NCBI GenBank assembly: GCA_046715235.1
Contig: JBKJZO010000003.1
Span: 1 to 31,884 of the forward strand
Origin: JBKJZO01 sp046715235
GTDB taxonomy: Bacteria; Actinomycetota; Actinomycetes; BP-191
Reading direction: 5' to 3'
DNA: 31,884 bases
The notes under the pieces are model-generated. The model did not search any database and was not told the DNA's origin. It saw nothing but the letters and a program-made list of their open reading frames with translations. The translations under genes and the position numbers were made by a program. This document shows positions 15,863 through 23,465 of the stretch, in pieces; within the stretch, counting starts at the first letter, position 1; every line of letters begins with the position of its first letter.

Positions 15863-16696
15863 TTAAGGCAGCGCCGCCAGCCAACCGGGGTCGATCTCGC
15901 CGGATGCGACGAACACCGCGGGGCCGGTCATGGTCACGCAGCCGTCGTCGGTCCAGTCGACGTGCAGCCGACCACCGGGTACGTCGACGTCGACCCGTCG
16001 CCCGCTGCGCCCGTCGTACGCCGATGCCACCGCGGCAGCGCACGCTCCGGTGCCGCACGAGAGCGTCTCGCCGACCCCGCGTTCCCAGACGCGCAACGTC
16101 AGCTGGGTCTTGTCTTCGACGCGCACGAACTCGACGTTGGTGCCCTGCGGGAAGAGCGCCATCGTCTCGATGCGCGGCCCGTGGGTGGTCACCGGCGCCG
16201 ACGCGACGTCGTCGACAAAGATCACCGCGTGCGGGTTGCCGATCGAGACCTGCATGGCGTCGTACGTCGTGCCGTCGACCAGCAAAGTGGTCGGAACGTC
16301 CGCGGCGACGACCGGCGTGCCCATCTCGACCGCGTAGGTGTCGGCAGCCATGCGGGTGACGACCTTGACGCCGTCGCGCGTCGCGATTCCGAACGACTCG
16401 GCTGACTCCAGACCCGCCTCGTGCAGGTAGCGCGCGAAGACGCGGATGCCGTTGCCGCACATCTCGACCGCGCCGCCGTCGGCGTTGCGGTAGTCCATGA
16501 ACCATTGCGCGGTGCCCGTAACGCCCATGGCCGCGGCCGGCACGACGCGCAGGATGCCGTCGGCACCGATGCCGAAATGCCGGTCGCAGATTGCGGCGAC
16601 CACAGCGTCGCTCAGCTCCAGCTGCGCGTCGACGTCGGGCAGCACAACGAAGTCGTTGCCCGTGCCGTGCCCCTTGACGAATCGCACGCCGCTCAT
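15863..16696 (-). CDS. dapF: Diaminopimelate epimerase
   Basis: A 277-residue enzyme that converts LL- to meso-diaminopimelate for lysine and peptidoglycan synthesis. The two catalytic cysteines are Cys80 in EMCGNGIR and Cys214 in LSCGTGACA. The N-terminal FVKGHGTGNDFVVLPD and the IGNPHAVIFVDD motif are typical. The ATG at 16696 is fixed by the family N-terminus. In other actinobacteria dapF directly follows miaA; here two accessory genes (16732-19664) lie between them. Confidence 0.97.
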   Translation of the reverse strand: MSGVRFVKGHGTGNDFVVLPDVDAQLELSDAVVAAICDRHFGIGADGILRVVPAAAMGVTGTAQWFMDYRNADGGAVEMCGNGIRVFARYLHEAGLESAESFGIATRDGVKVVTRMAADTYAVEMGTPVVAADVPTTLLVDGTTYDAMQVSIGNPHAVIFVDDVASAPVTTHGPRIETMALFPQGTNVEFVRVEDKTQLTLRVWERGVGETLSCGTGACAAAVASAYDGRSGRRVDVDVPGGRLHVDWTDDGCVTMTGPAVFVASGEIDPGWLAALP

Positions 16697-16731
16697 CGTA
16701 ACGAGCCGCAGAAGGCCCCCAGGCGTCGGTG

Positions 16732-18585
16732 CTAGTAGGAGAAAGCGGAGACGAAGGCGCCGGTGGCGTCGCGCAAGGTGGCCGTGTCCCCTGCGTTGTT
16801 CCAGATGGCGGCGCGGCGGCCCATGAACAGGTTGGTGCCGTCGTCCTGGCCAGGACCGGTCCACACTCTGAGCTCGTGCCCTGGCGCCAGGGCTGCGAGA
16901 GAACCGAACGTGTAGTTGTGGCCGGCGACGTCGGACAAGTCCCACCCCGCGAGGTTGACCGCATTGGAGCGATCGTTGCGCAGCAGTACGTACTCGCCCT
17001 TCCATTCGACGCCGACGGGGTCGCTCATGATCCTGACGATCCTCACCTGACGAGCGCCCGACGTCGGGAGCGCCCAGAGCCGCAGCGTCGCGCTGTGCTG
17101 CGCTGCGTCCATGGCCTCGACTCGCACCACGACCGGCGAAGGAACATCCGGTATGACGACATCCTGACCGGCAGCCAGCGCGCCTGTTGGATGCCAGCCT
17201 GCGCCGAGGATCTCCGGCCCATTCTCGGCGTTTCGGGTGTGCACCAGAACGCGACCGCCGGGAAGCCCTCGATCCCAGCCGGTCCGCTCCCGGTACTCGA
17301 CGTAGTAGGCGGCGTCGGAGGTGAACGGGAACTGCAGCCTGGCAGCGAGGTAGCCGTCGTCAGCCGGACGGTTCAGGGCCGCGAGGGTGATCGACTGCGG
17401 CTGGGCGGGCCATGCGCGCCAGACGCGGGACCGGTGCAGCCAGCCGAGATTCTCAAGGTTCACTGCGGCCGCGCCGGGACCCGTTCCCCGCGACTGCGCG
17501 TCGGCGAACGTCCAGACGTTCATCGCGCTCATGATGTCGAACCGGTCGCCGTAGACTCCGTCGCCCTGTGACGACGAATGGCCCAGCCCGAGTGCGTGTC
17601 CAAGCTCGTGATGCATGAAGGTCGGCTCGAACGGCCGTCCTTCGGCATAGGCGAGAACGACGCTGTTGCCGCCGACGGATCCATGGTCGGCGTTGATGTT
17701 GTAGCCGAAGACGACTTGGCTGAACCCGGCAAGGCTGACGCCCGCCGCCACGGCGGCCTGCCGCCCCCAGTTCGCCAGCTCCCGGCGCTGCTGCTGACCG
17801 GCGAATCCGTTGATCTCGGCCTGCGTGTGGCCGATGTTCAGCCAGCCGAAGACCTGGCTGCCGACCGCGCTGTACTGACCGTTGGACAACTGGGTCCAGT
17901 AGGTGACTCCATTGGACGGATCGGCACCGCCTGGCAGGAAGAAGTCCTCCCATCGCGCCCGTGATCCGGCCGGCGCGGGCACGTCGCTCGGCCGGCACAG
18001 GATGACAGCCAGCGGCGTCGCCGGGTCGGAGTACTTCCTGAGCAGGTCTGCCGGCACATCGCGCCAGAGCGCCTTGTCGGGATGGAACAGCACGAGACCG
18101 AAGACCAAACCGTTCCCGTAGTTGGCTTCGTGGAACGTCGGGAAGGCAGCCGCGAATCCTTTCCGGGCGGCGTAGTCGCTCGCCGCGCGGAACATCGCCG
18201 GCACCTGGGTCCGATCGAATAGACCGAGTTCGACCGCGGGCACGTCTCGGAACTCAGTTACGCCTGGCTTGACGAGGAACGTCCCGTAGACCAGCCCCTG
18301 CCCGTAGTCCGCCTGGTGGAAGTTGGGCATGCCTGCGGCGTAGCCATGTGCGACCGCATAGTCGTTTGCGGCCCGGAACATGGCTGGCACGTCCTCCCTG
18401 TTGAGGACGCCATATTCGGTCCGCGGCACATCTCGCCAGTCCACGTAGGCACTCGGCATCAGAAACGTGCCGTAGACCATCCCGTCGCCATAGTCGGCCT
18501 GGTGGAAATTGGGCCACGCGGTCGCGAAACCGTGCCACCCCGCGTAGTCATTGGCCTCTCGGAAACGCCTGTCCAATTCCGCCAT
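16732..18585 (-). CDS. Metzincin-type zinc metalloprotease with three N-terminal repeats and lamin-tail-like C-terminus
   Basis: 617 residues from the ATG at 18585, chosen because of a G-rich ribosome site and because the promoter at 18624-18652 would leave only about 11 bases before the alternative GTG at 18606. Three repeats of 62 residues fill positions 8-185, each with FRxAxDYA, PxFHxAxYGxGxVxG and RDVP. The protease domain has HELGHALGLGH at 326-336 (His326, His330 and His336 as zinc ligands, Glu327 catalytic) and a Met-turn candidate Met352 or Met355 (DIMSAMN). The last 100 residues or so (EYVLLRNDRSNAVNLAGWDL to LRDATGAFVSAF) resemble a lamin-tail domain. No signal peptide is seen, odd for such a protease. 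The substrate is unknown. Confidence 0.85.
   Translation of the reverse strand: MAELDRRFREANDYAGWHGFATAWPNFHQADYGDGMVYGTFLMPSAYVDWRDVPRTEYGVLNREDVPAMFRAANDYAVAHGYAAGMPNFHQADYGQGLVYGTFLVKPGVTEFRDVPAVELGLFDRTQVPAMFRAASDYAARKGFAAAFPTFHEANYGNGLVFGLVLFHPDKALWRDVPADLLRKYSDPATPLAVILCRPSDVPAPAGSRARWEDFFLPGGADPSNGVTYWTQLSNGQYSAVGSQVFGWLNIGHTQAEINGFAGQQQRRELANWGRQAAVAAGVSLAGFSQVVFGYNINADHGSVGGNSVVLAYAEGRPFEPTFMHHELGHALGLGHSSSQGDGVYGDRFDIMSAMNVWTFADAQSRGTGPGAAAVNLENLGWLHRSRVWRAWPAQPQSITLAALNRPADDGYLAARLQFPFTSDAAYYVEYRERTGWDRGLPGGRVLVHTRNAENGPEILGAGWHPTGALAAGQDVVIPDVPSPVVVRVEAMDAAQHSATLRLWALPTSGARQVRIVRIMSDPVGVEWKGEYVLLRNDRSNAVNLAGWDLSDVAGHNYTFGSLAALAPGHELRVWTGPGQDDGTNLFMGRRAAIWNNAGDTATLRDATGAFVSAFSY
18030..18564 (-). 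repeat. Three 62-residue protein repeats within the metalloprotease
   Basis: Repeat units begin at residues 8, 70 and 132, a period of 62 residues or 186 bp. Shared positions include FR.A.DYA, a histidine in FH.A.YG.G and the tripeptide RDV-P. The first two units are closer to each other than to the third. I do not recognise a named domain family. Confidence 0.8.
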
Positions 18586-18623
18586 GGGACCCCCGTCCGA
18601 CGTCACCCGAGCAGTAGCAACCG

Positions 18624-18652
18624 GGTCTACGCCCTTTGGCCGGGCAGGTCAA
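18624..18652 (-). promoter_or_regulatory. Promoter of the metalloprotease gene
   Basis: On the minus strand TTGACC (18647-18652) and TAGACC (18624-18629) are separated by exactly 17 bases, close to the sigma-70-type ideal. It lies 39 bases before the ATG at 18585. Confidence 0.55.
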
Positions 18653-18680
18653 GGCAGGCGGAGCGAGTAGGGGTCGTCGG

Positions 18681-19664
18681 TTAGCGGCGGCGGATCTCGC
18701 CCTGGTGCAGGTAGCGCTCGACGTCGGCGGCGTTCAACAGGCCATCCGGCTCGATGCCGTCGATCCCGTCGAGCGCCGCGCCGATCGTCGTCCTGATCCA
18801 TACGGGCGCCGGATGGCCGGCGATGCGCACCGGGTCGGTGAGCACCCGCGCGAGGCGCAGGCGGATCGCCTCCACACCGCTCATGCCCCGCACCGAGCTG
18901 CACACGAAGGCGATCTGGGCCGCGGCGATGCGCGCGATCGTGTCGCCGGGGCGCACGGTCGACTGCACTCGCCGTACGACCTCGATCAACACCTCGTCGA
19001 CGACCAGCGGGCCGAGGTCGTCGGCAACCACGTCGAGGTCTTCGAGAGCGACGATGAAGACTGCGGTACGGCGACCGTCGATCGGGCGCTGAGCCAGCGC
19101 CATCGTCAGGCGGTCACGTAAGAGGGTGCGGTTGGCCAGGCCAGTCAGGGCATCGCGCAGGTCGTCCGAGGTCGAAGGGTCGGTCTCGATCTGCCGCCGG
19201 GCGCGGATGTCGACGTGCGAGACGACCGCCGGGCCCTCGCCCCCGCTCCCGAGTGAGGTGACAACGAGCATGAACCACGCCGGGCCACCCGGGCCGTGCA
19301 GCGAGTACTCGCACTGGTACTGCGCCCGGTCGCCGCGCAGAACACTGCGGACGCCGGTGCCCACGGTGGCGGGCAAGGCCAGTCCCGGCTCGTCCAAGGT
19401 GCCCTCGCCGACGGCGCGCAGGTAGTCAGCGCCGACGTCGACTTTCGCGTGCGCCGGGGTCGACGGCCGTACGGCGAACTGCCGCCAGGCATGGTTAGTC
19501 GACAGGATTCGCCCGTCGACGTCGACGACTGCGACGCGGTGGCTCAACGCGTCGAGCGTTGCGGCCTTCAACGCCAGTGCCTCGCGCGCCGCTAGTTCGC
19601 TGGGCGAGACGATCGTTTCGGCGGCAGCCGCATCCGCGCGTACCGCATCATCTATTTCGGTCAA
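18681..19664 (-). CDS. PAS plus degenerate GGDEF protein, probable c-di-GMP-binding non-enzyme
   Basis: 327 residues from a TTG at 19664 with AGGAGG 10 bases upstream. Residues 35-155 resemble a PAS domain (LSHRVAVVDVDGRILSTNHAWRQ to the HVDIRARR end). A GGDEF-fold domain follows, beginning DALTGLANRTLLRDRL at 171. The active-site pentapeptide is replaced by AAAQI (247-251), and the nucleotide and metal residues are not evident, so cyclase activity is unlikely. The inhibitory-site RxxD is kept (RPGD, 238-241), exactly five residues before the lost motif. Such proteins elsewhere act as c-di-GMP receptors. It lies between miaA and dapF, interrupting the usual order. No transmembrane helix is seen. 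Confidence 0.85.
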   Translation of the reverse strand: MTEIDDAVRADAAAAETIVSPSELAAREALALKAATLDALSHRVAVVDVDGRILSTNHAWRQFAVRPSTPAHAKVDVGADYLRAVGEGTLDEPGLALPATVGTGVRSVLRGDRAQYQCEYSLHGPGGPAWFMLVVTSLGSGGEGPAVVSHVDIRARRQIETDPSTSDDLRDALTGLANRTLLRDRLTMALAQRPIDGRRTAVFIVALEDLDVVADDLGPLVVDEVLIEVVRRVQSTVRPGDTIARIAAAQIAFVCSSVRGMSGVEAIRLRLARVLTDPVRIAGHPAPVWIRTTIGAALDGIDGIEPDGLLNAADVERYLHQGEIRRR

Positions 19665-19713
19665 GGGACTCCCTCCTGCCCCTCAGACATCGACCGGGTT
19701 TGCCCGTCTTCGC

Positions 19714-20589
19714 TCACCCAGCCGGGTGACGCCAGCCGATTCGCGGGTCGCGGCGGAACCACGACAGCTGGCGGCGGACGAACCTGCGGGTCGCGCGCAC
19801 GGTCGCCGTTCGGGCGTGCGCCTCGGTGCACTCCCCCGCCAGGAACGCGAGCACCTGCTGGTAGCCGAGAGCGCGACGGGCGGTGATGCCGTCACGCAGC
19901 CCTTCGCTCTCGAGTGCGCGGACCTCGTCGATGAGACCGCGGTCCCACATGTGCTCGACGCGGCGTTCGATCCGCTCGTCGAGCCGTTCGAGCGGCAGGT
20001 CGAGCCCGATCATCTGCAGGCCGTCGTAGATCGACTGGTAGGCCGCCATACCGGGGCCTCCGGAGAACGGCCGGCCGGTGATCTCGATGACCTCGAGGGC
20101 GCGCACGATGCGGCGGCCGTTCTGCGGCGAGTTGGCCGCGGCGGCGGCCGGGTCGAGGGCGGAAAGCCTGCGGTGTAAGGCTTCCGGGCCCACTTCGGCC
20201 AGCTCGGCCTCGAGCCGGGAGCGGACGGCGTCGTCGGTGCCGGGGAACTCGAGGTCGTCGATGACCGCCTGTACGTAGAGCCCCGAACCGCCGGTGAGGA
20301 TCGGCGTGCGGCCTCGGCTGTGTACGTCGGCGATCACCTTGCGCGCGCGGTCCTGGTAGTCGGCGACCGACGCCGCCTGGGTGACTGGCCAGATGTCGAG
20401 CAGGTGGTGTGGGATGCCGCACATCTCCGCCTCGGTGACCTTCGCCGTACCGATGTCCATGCCGCGGTAGAGCTGCATCGAGTCGGCGTTGACGACCTCG
20501 CCGCCGAGTTCTTTGGCGAGCGCGATGGCGTGCGCCGACTTGCCGACCGCGGTGGGCCCGACCACGACGACGACGGGCACGTCAGCCAC
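19714..20589 (-). CDS. miaA: tRNA dimethylallyltransferase MiaA
   Basis: A 291-residue enzyme that transfers a dimethylallyl group to A37 of tRNAs reading U-starting codons. The P-loop is GPTAVGKS (11-18), followed by NADSMQLYRGMDIGTAK and the HHLLDIWPV and TGGSGLYVQAVIDDL motifs. SPQNGRRIVRALEVIEITGRP and the C-terminal RQLSWFRRD are also typical. The start is GTG at 20589, 6 bases after the stop of the dioxygenase-like gene, so the two form an operon. MiaB, which acts on MiaA's product, is encoded at 24019-25485 on the same strand but is now separated by the PadR operon and two other genes. Confidence 0.97.
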   Translation of the reverse strand: MADVPVVVVVGPTAVGKSAHAIALAKELGGEVVNADSMQLYRGMDIGTAKVTEAEMCGIPHHLLDIWPVTQAASVADYQDRARKVIADVHSRGRTPILTGGSGLYVQAVIDDLEFPGTDDAVRSRLEAELAEVGPEALHRRLSALDPAAAAANSPQNGRRIVRALEVIEITGRPFSGGPGMAAYQSIYDGLQMIGLDLPLERLDERIERRVEHMWDRGLIDEVRALESEGLRDGITARRALGYQQVLAFLAGECTEAHARTATVRATRRFVRRQLSWFRRDPRIGWRHPAG

Positions 20590-20595
20590 GCGCGG

Positions 20596-21291
20596 TCACG
20601 GCGCCCAGGTCGCGACGAAGTAGCCGACGCCGTACGGCGCGTCGTCGTACAGCAGCTCGGCGGCGCACCCCGGGCCGGCCGCGCCGGCGAGCACCTGCCA
20701 GCTGGCCCGGCCGGCGGCGAGGAGGTCGCGGGACAGCTGCGGGTCGAGGGCGAGCAGCGCGTCGACGTCCGCGGTCTTGAGGGCGGCGGCGACGGCCGCG
20801 TCGAACCCGATCGCGCGCTCGTCGACGTAACCAGGCGCAGCCGGGGTACGGCGGGCAGTCCCGTCGCCCATCGCGAGGATCGCAACCCGCTGCGTGCCAG
20901 CGACCAGCCGCGCCCCGACTTCGGCGACGCCGGCGGCGGACTCGTCGTTCGAGACGCCAAAGCCCTTTACCGGCACGGTGCAACCGGCCTCCTGCAGCAG
21001 CCACGCGCCAATGGTCAGCGACAGCGGCAGCCGTTGCGTCGAGGTACCGGCGCCCAGGCGGCACTCGACCTCGACGCCGTACGGCGCCATCGTGCCGACC
21101 GAGCCTGCGGCGTATTCGGTGGCCGCGGCATCGTCGCCGACCACGACGATGCGGTCGGGCTCGGTCGCGAGCAACCGGCGTACCGCCTCCTGGCAGGCGT
21201 CGCGCAGGCCGGAAAGCTCGGCCGCAGCCCCGGCCGCGACCGCCGGCACGAGCAGCGGAGGATGCGGGCAGACCGCGCCGGCGACGAACAC
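20596..21291 (-). CDS. Class III extradiol dioxygenase-like protein (LigB-type fold)
   Basis: A 231-residue protein of the family that in actinobacteria usually lies between miaB and miaA. The N-terminus has VCPHPPLLVP, with a histidine (His9) where class III extradiol dioxygenases bind metal, and later the DRIVVVGDD strand. NDESAAGVAEVGARLV and AILAMGDGTARRT lie in the middle. The biochemical role of this conserved neighbour is unknown, and ring-cleaving activity should not be assumed. The start is GTG at 21291 and the stop lies 6 bases before miaA. Confidence 0.8.
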   Translation of the reverse strand: MFVAGAVCPHPPLLVPAVAAGAAAELSGLRDACQEAVRRLLATEPDRIVVVGDDAAATEYAAGSVGTMAPYGVEVECRLGAGTSTQRLPLSLTIGAWLLQEAGCTVPVKGFGVSNDESAAGVAEVGARLVAGTQRVAILAMGDGTARRTPAAPGYVDERAIGFDAAVAAALKTADVDALLALDPQLSRDLLAAGRASWQVLAGAAGPGCAAELLYDDAPYGVGYFVATWAP

Positions 21292-21333
21292 GCGCTCACC
21301 CTACGGACAACGCGACACGCCCTGCATCTCCCT

Positions 21334-21381
21334 TGCGCGCACTAGTGCGCATCGTGTACTACTGCGCTGAGCGCTACACAT
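21334..21381 (+). promoter_or_regulatory. Promoter and palindromic operators of the padR operon
   Basis: TTGCGC (21334-21339) and TACTAC (21357-21362) are 17 bases apart. The spacer contains a perfect 14-bp palindrome, gcgcactagtgcgc (21337-21350), overlapping the -35 box. A second symmetrical element follows: gtgta at 21354-21358 and tacac at 21375-21379 around gcgct-g-agcgc. Palindromes at these positions suit autorepression by the PadR protein encoded 16-48 bases downstream. Confidence 0.55.
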
Positions 21382-21396
21382 CGAACGGGAGGGGAC

Positions 21397-21732
21397 GTGG
21401 ACACCAGCCAACTGCTCAAGGGCGTGCTCGACGTCGCCGTACTCGCGGTCGTCCAGGATGCCGACGGCTACGGGTACGACGTCGTACGGCGGCTGCGCGC
21501 CGCGGGGCTCGACGACGTCGGCGACGCGTTGGTCTACGGCACGCTGCGCCGGCTCTACCAGGGCGGCAACCTCACGTCGTACGTCGTCCCCTCCGACGAA
21601 GGGCCGCATCGCAAGTACTACGCGATCAACGACGCAGGCCGGTCGTTGCTCGAGCTCTCGACCAAAACGTGGCACGGCTTCGCCGACACGATGGACGGCC
21701 TGCTCAAGCTGAAGAGGGGGAAGGCGGCATGA
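21397..21732 (+). CDS. PadR-family transcriptional regulator
   Basis: A 111-residue winged-helix regulator of the short PadR class (LLKGVLDVAVLAVVQDADGYGYDVVRRL, then YGTLRRLYQGGNLTSY and GPHRKYYAINDAGRSLL). The start is GTG at 21397 with a GGGAGGGG ribosome site. Its stop overlaps the start of the next gene (ATGA). PadR repressors often control a co-transcribed membrane-protein gene, and this pair fits. It is divergent from the dioxygenase-like/miaA operon, with about 105 bp between. Confidence 0.92.
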   Translation: MDTSQLLKGVLDVAVLAVVQDADGYGYDVVRRLRAAGLDDVGDALVYGTLRRLYQGGNLTSYVVPSDEGPHRKYYAINDAGRSLLELSTKTWHGFADTMDGLLKLKRGKAA

Positions 21733-22736
21733 CCGCGATGACGAGCGAGAGCAGCGCCATCGAGCGCTATCTCGAGGCGGTACGCGCGGAGCTCGCCGAC
21801 CTGGGCGACGATGAGCGCGTCGACATGCTCGAGGACGTCGAGCAGCACCTGCTCGAAGTGGCGGCCGAAGGCGATGAGCCGCTGGAGACGCGGCTGGGCC
21901 CGCCGGTCGAGTACGCCGCCGAATTGCGCGCAGCAGCAGGCCTGCCGCCGAAAGCATCAGACGAAGAACCGCCAGCACTGAGTCTCGCCGGGCGAGCGAC
22001 CCGCCAGCTCGCGACGCTCCGCGACCGCGTCATGGGAGTGCCCGGCTCCCGCGAGACGGCAGCCTTCCTGACTTCGCTCCGGCCGGGCTGGTGGGTCCTG
22101 CGGGCCTACTTCGTCGTGCTCGCGCTCGGCGTTGTTGCATCGGAGTATCCGCACCGCCCCAGCGCCATCCCCCGCCTCTGGGACAGCGTGCTTGCCGGAC
22201 TGATCGCGCTCGGCCTGCTGGTGTGGGCGTCGGTTGCCTGGTCGCGCGCCGCGGAGAGCCGGCGCGGTCTCGCCGCCCTCACAATCATCGGCAACGTCGC
22301 GGTCCTCGTGGCGTTGCTACTCGTCGCAGGTCATGAGCGATCCATGCGCGCCCGGTATGACCCTTATGACGTCCGGAATCACGTAGCGATGGCATGGCCC
22401 GTAGGCCTGGCCTCCGACGGCAGGCCGGTGACGAACATCTATCCGTACGCCGCGGACGGCACGCCGCTCGACGGCGTACTTCTGTACGACCAGGACGGCC
22501 AGCCGATCCGGTTGCAGGAGAGACCCCAGCCGGCGGCTGAGTACGGGTACCCGGTGCCACCTCGGGTCACCGAGTCGAGGGACGGCTTCCCCTACGACGA
22601 GCCGATCTTCGACCCGAATACCGGTGAGCGGATCGGCACTCGTCAGCGACCTGTCGTCATCGTGCCGTCGGCTACTTCGGGCGTGCTGCCGAGTGCATCC
22701 GCCACACCTGGCACGCACGCCTCCCCCACCCCGTAA
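21729..22736 (+). CDS. HAAS-like membrane protein co-expressed with PadR
   Basis: 335 residues starting at the ATG that overlaps the padR stop. The first 60 residues (IERYLEAVRAELADLGDDER, then MLEDVEQHLLEVAAEGDEP) form the helical N-terminal domain (HAAS/DUF1700-like) often found with PadR regulators. Three hydrophobic helices follow at about residues 120-137, 151-171 and 179-195. The C-terminal 130 residues are Pro/Tyr/Asp-rich, with DGTPLDGVLLYDQDGQPI and NIYPYAADG, and are probably extracytoplasmic. The molecular function is unknown; a role in envelope stress or membrane regulation is inference from the PadR linkage. Confidence 0.8.
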   Translation: MTAMTSESSAIERYLEAVRAELADLGDDERVDMLEDVEQHLLEVAAEGDEPLETRLGPPVEYAAELRAAAGLPPKASDEEPPALSLAGRATRQLATLRDRVMGVPGSRETAAFLTSLRPGWWVLRAYFVVLALGVVASEYPHRPSAIPRLWDSVLAGLIALGLLVWASVAWSRAAESRRGLAALTIIGNVAVLVALLLVAGHERSMRARYDPYDVRNHVAMAWPVGLASDGRPVTNIYPYAADGTPLDGVLLYDQDGQPIRLQERPQPAAEYGYPVPPRVTESRDGFPYDEPIFDPNTGERIGTRQRPVVIVPSATSGVLPSASATPGTHASPTP

Positions 22737-22737
22737 A

Positions 22738-22751
22738 CGCTCAATTGAGCG
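22738..22751. other. 14-bp perfect palindrome just after the padR operon
   Basis: cgctcaattgagcg begins one base after the stop codon of the membrane-protein gene. It could be a small terminator stem (5 bp with an aatt loop) or a binding site. Confidence 0.4.
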
Positions 22752-22808
22752 GATTAACTTCTACCCCACGCCCGGCTCCGGCCAGTAAATAGCGGGTAAA
22801 TACTTGGC

Positions 22809-22847
22809 GCATGCCGGGCGGGGCTGCGGGGGATTCGCTCGGCATGC
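22809..22847 (+). terminator. Terminator hairpin of the padR operon
   Basis: gcatgccgggcg (22809-22820) pairs with cgctcggcatgc (22836-22847) over 12 positions with one G-T wobble; the loop is 15 bases. It lies about 70 bases after the stop codon. No T tract follows. Confidence 0.6.
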
Positions 22848-22907
22848 ACCCGGCTCGGCAGGCGTTTCGGTCGAGCTGACGCGCGGCGCACCCCCGGATC
22901 GGTCGTT

Positions 22908-22969
22908 GTTGATCAGGCGTGCGGCGCGCGTACCCCTATAGGGCAACGCGCGACACACGCCTGATCAAC
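22908..22969. repeat. 62-bp near-perfect palindrome between convergent genes
   Basis: Bases 22908-22938 and 22939-22969 are reverse complements with four mismatches. The outer 14 bp of each arm match perfectly (gttgatcaggcgtg against cacgcctgatcaac), and the centre is ccctataggg. It sits between the convergent padR operon and cupin gene. It may act as a bidirectional terminator or be a member of a dispersed extragenic palindrome family. The copy number in the genome is unknown. Confidence 0.85.
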
Positions 22970-23028
22970 TTCCGGGCCGAGTCGAGGACTCTGGGCGCGG
23001 GCCGGTGACCCGCGGGAGCCGGTGTCCG

Positions 23029-23391
23029 TCAGCGCGGCTTGGCGTAGCTCTCGATGTCGTTCGAGAAGTCGAACGCGATCACCGGCTCGTCGCCAACGAC
23101 CCACGCGTCGTGCCCGGGCTGGCAGACGAAGAAGTCGCCAGGACCGGCGTCGATCTCTTCCCCGTCGTTCATCCGGACATGCAGAAGCCCGGACTCGACA
23201 TAGGTGTGGTGCAGGATCTGGCAACTGTCCCCGCCCACGATCGGCTTGAGCGACTCGGACCAGCGCCAGCCGGGCTCAAACGTAGCCCGTCCCAAGACCG
23301 AATCACCGATCCTGTTGACCTCCACGTGGCCGTGCGGGAACTCCCGGTGCTCGTCAGCCTTCTCGAGGCTCTTGACCTGGATGCCGTTCAT
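23029..23391 (-). CDS. Small cupin-domain protein
   Basis: 120 residues from the ATG at 23391, chosen because GGAGG lies 8 bases upstream. A single cupin barrel is apparent: GRATFEPGWRWSESLKPIVG, then CQILHHTYVESGLLHVRMND, then GPGDFFVCQPGHDAWVVGDE. Histidines in the LHH and GHD positions could bind a metal, although the usual HxH of motif 1 is not clear. Small stand-alone cupins bind diverse ligands, so no function is assigned. It is on the minus strand between the large palindrome and the deaminase-like gene. Confidence 0.8.
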   Translation of the reverse strand: MNGIQVKSLEKADEHREFPHGHVEVNRIGDSVLGRATFEPGWRWSESLKPIVGGDSCQILHHTYVESGLLHVRMNDGEEIDAGPGDFFVCQPGHDAWVVGDEPVIAFDFSNDIESYAKPR

Positions 23392-23465
23392 GAGCAACAC
23401 CTCCGCCATACACCATGGCACTGGCGAGGTGCGCTGAGAACACCTACCGCGCGCTCATTCCCCAC

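Noticed and set aside
14821..16359. A 512-codon open frame on the plus strand opposite hflX and dapF.
   Set aside because: It crosses two convincing antisense genes and has no domain; this is typical of GC-rich codon bias.
22787..22805. Direct repeat of gtaaata after the padR operon.
   Set aside because: Seven bases repeated once in an AT-richer stretch is not enough to support a site.
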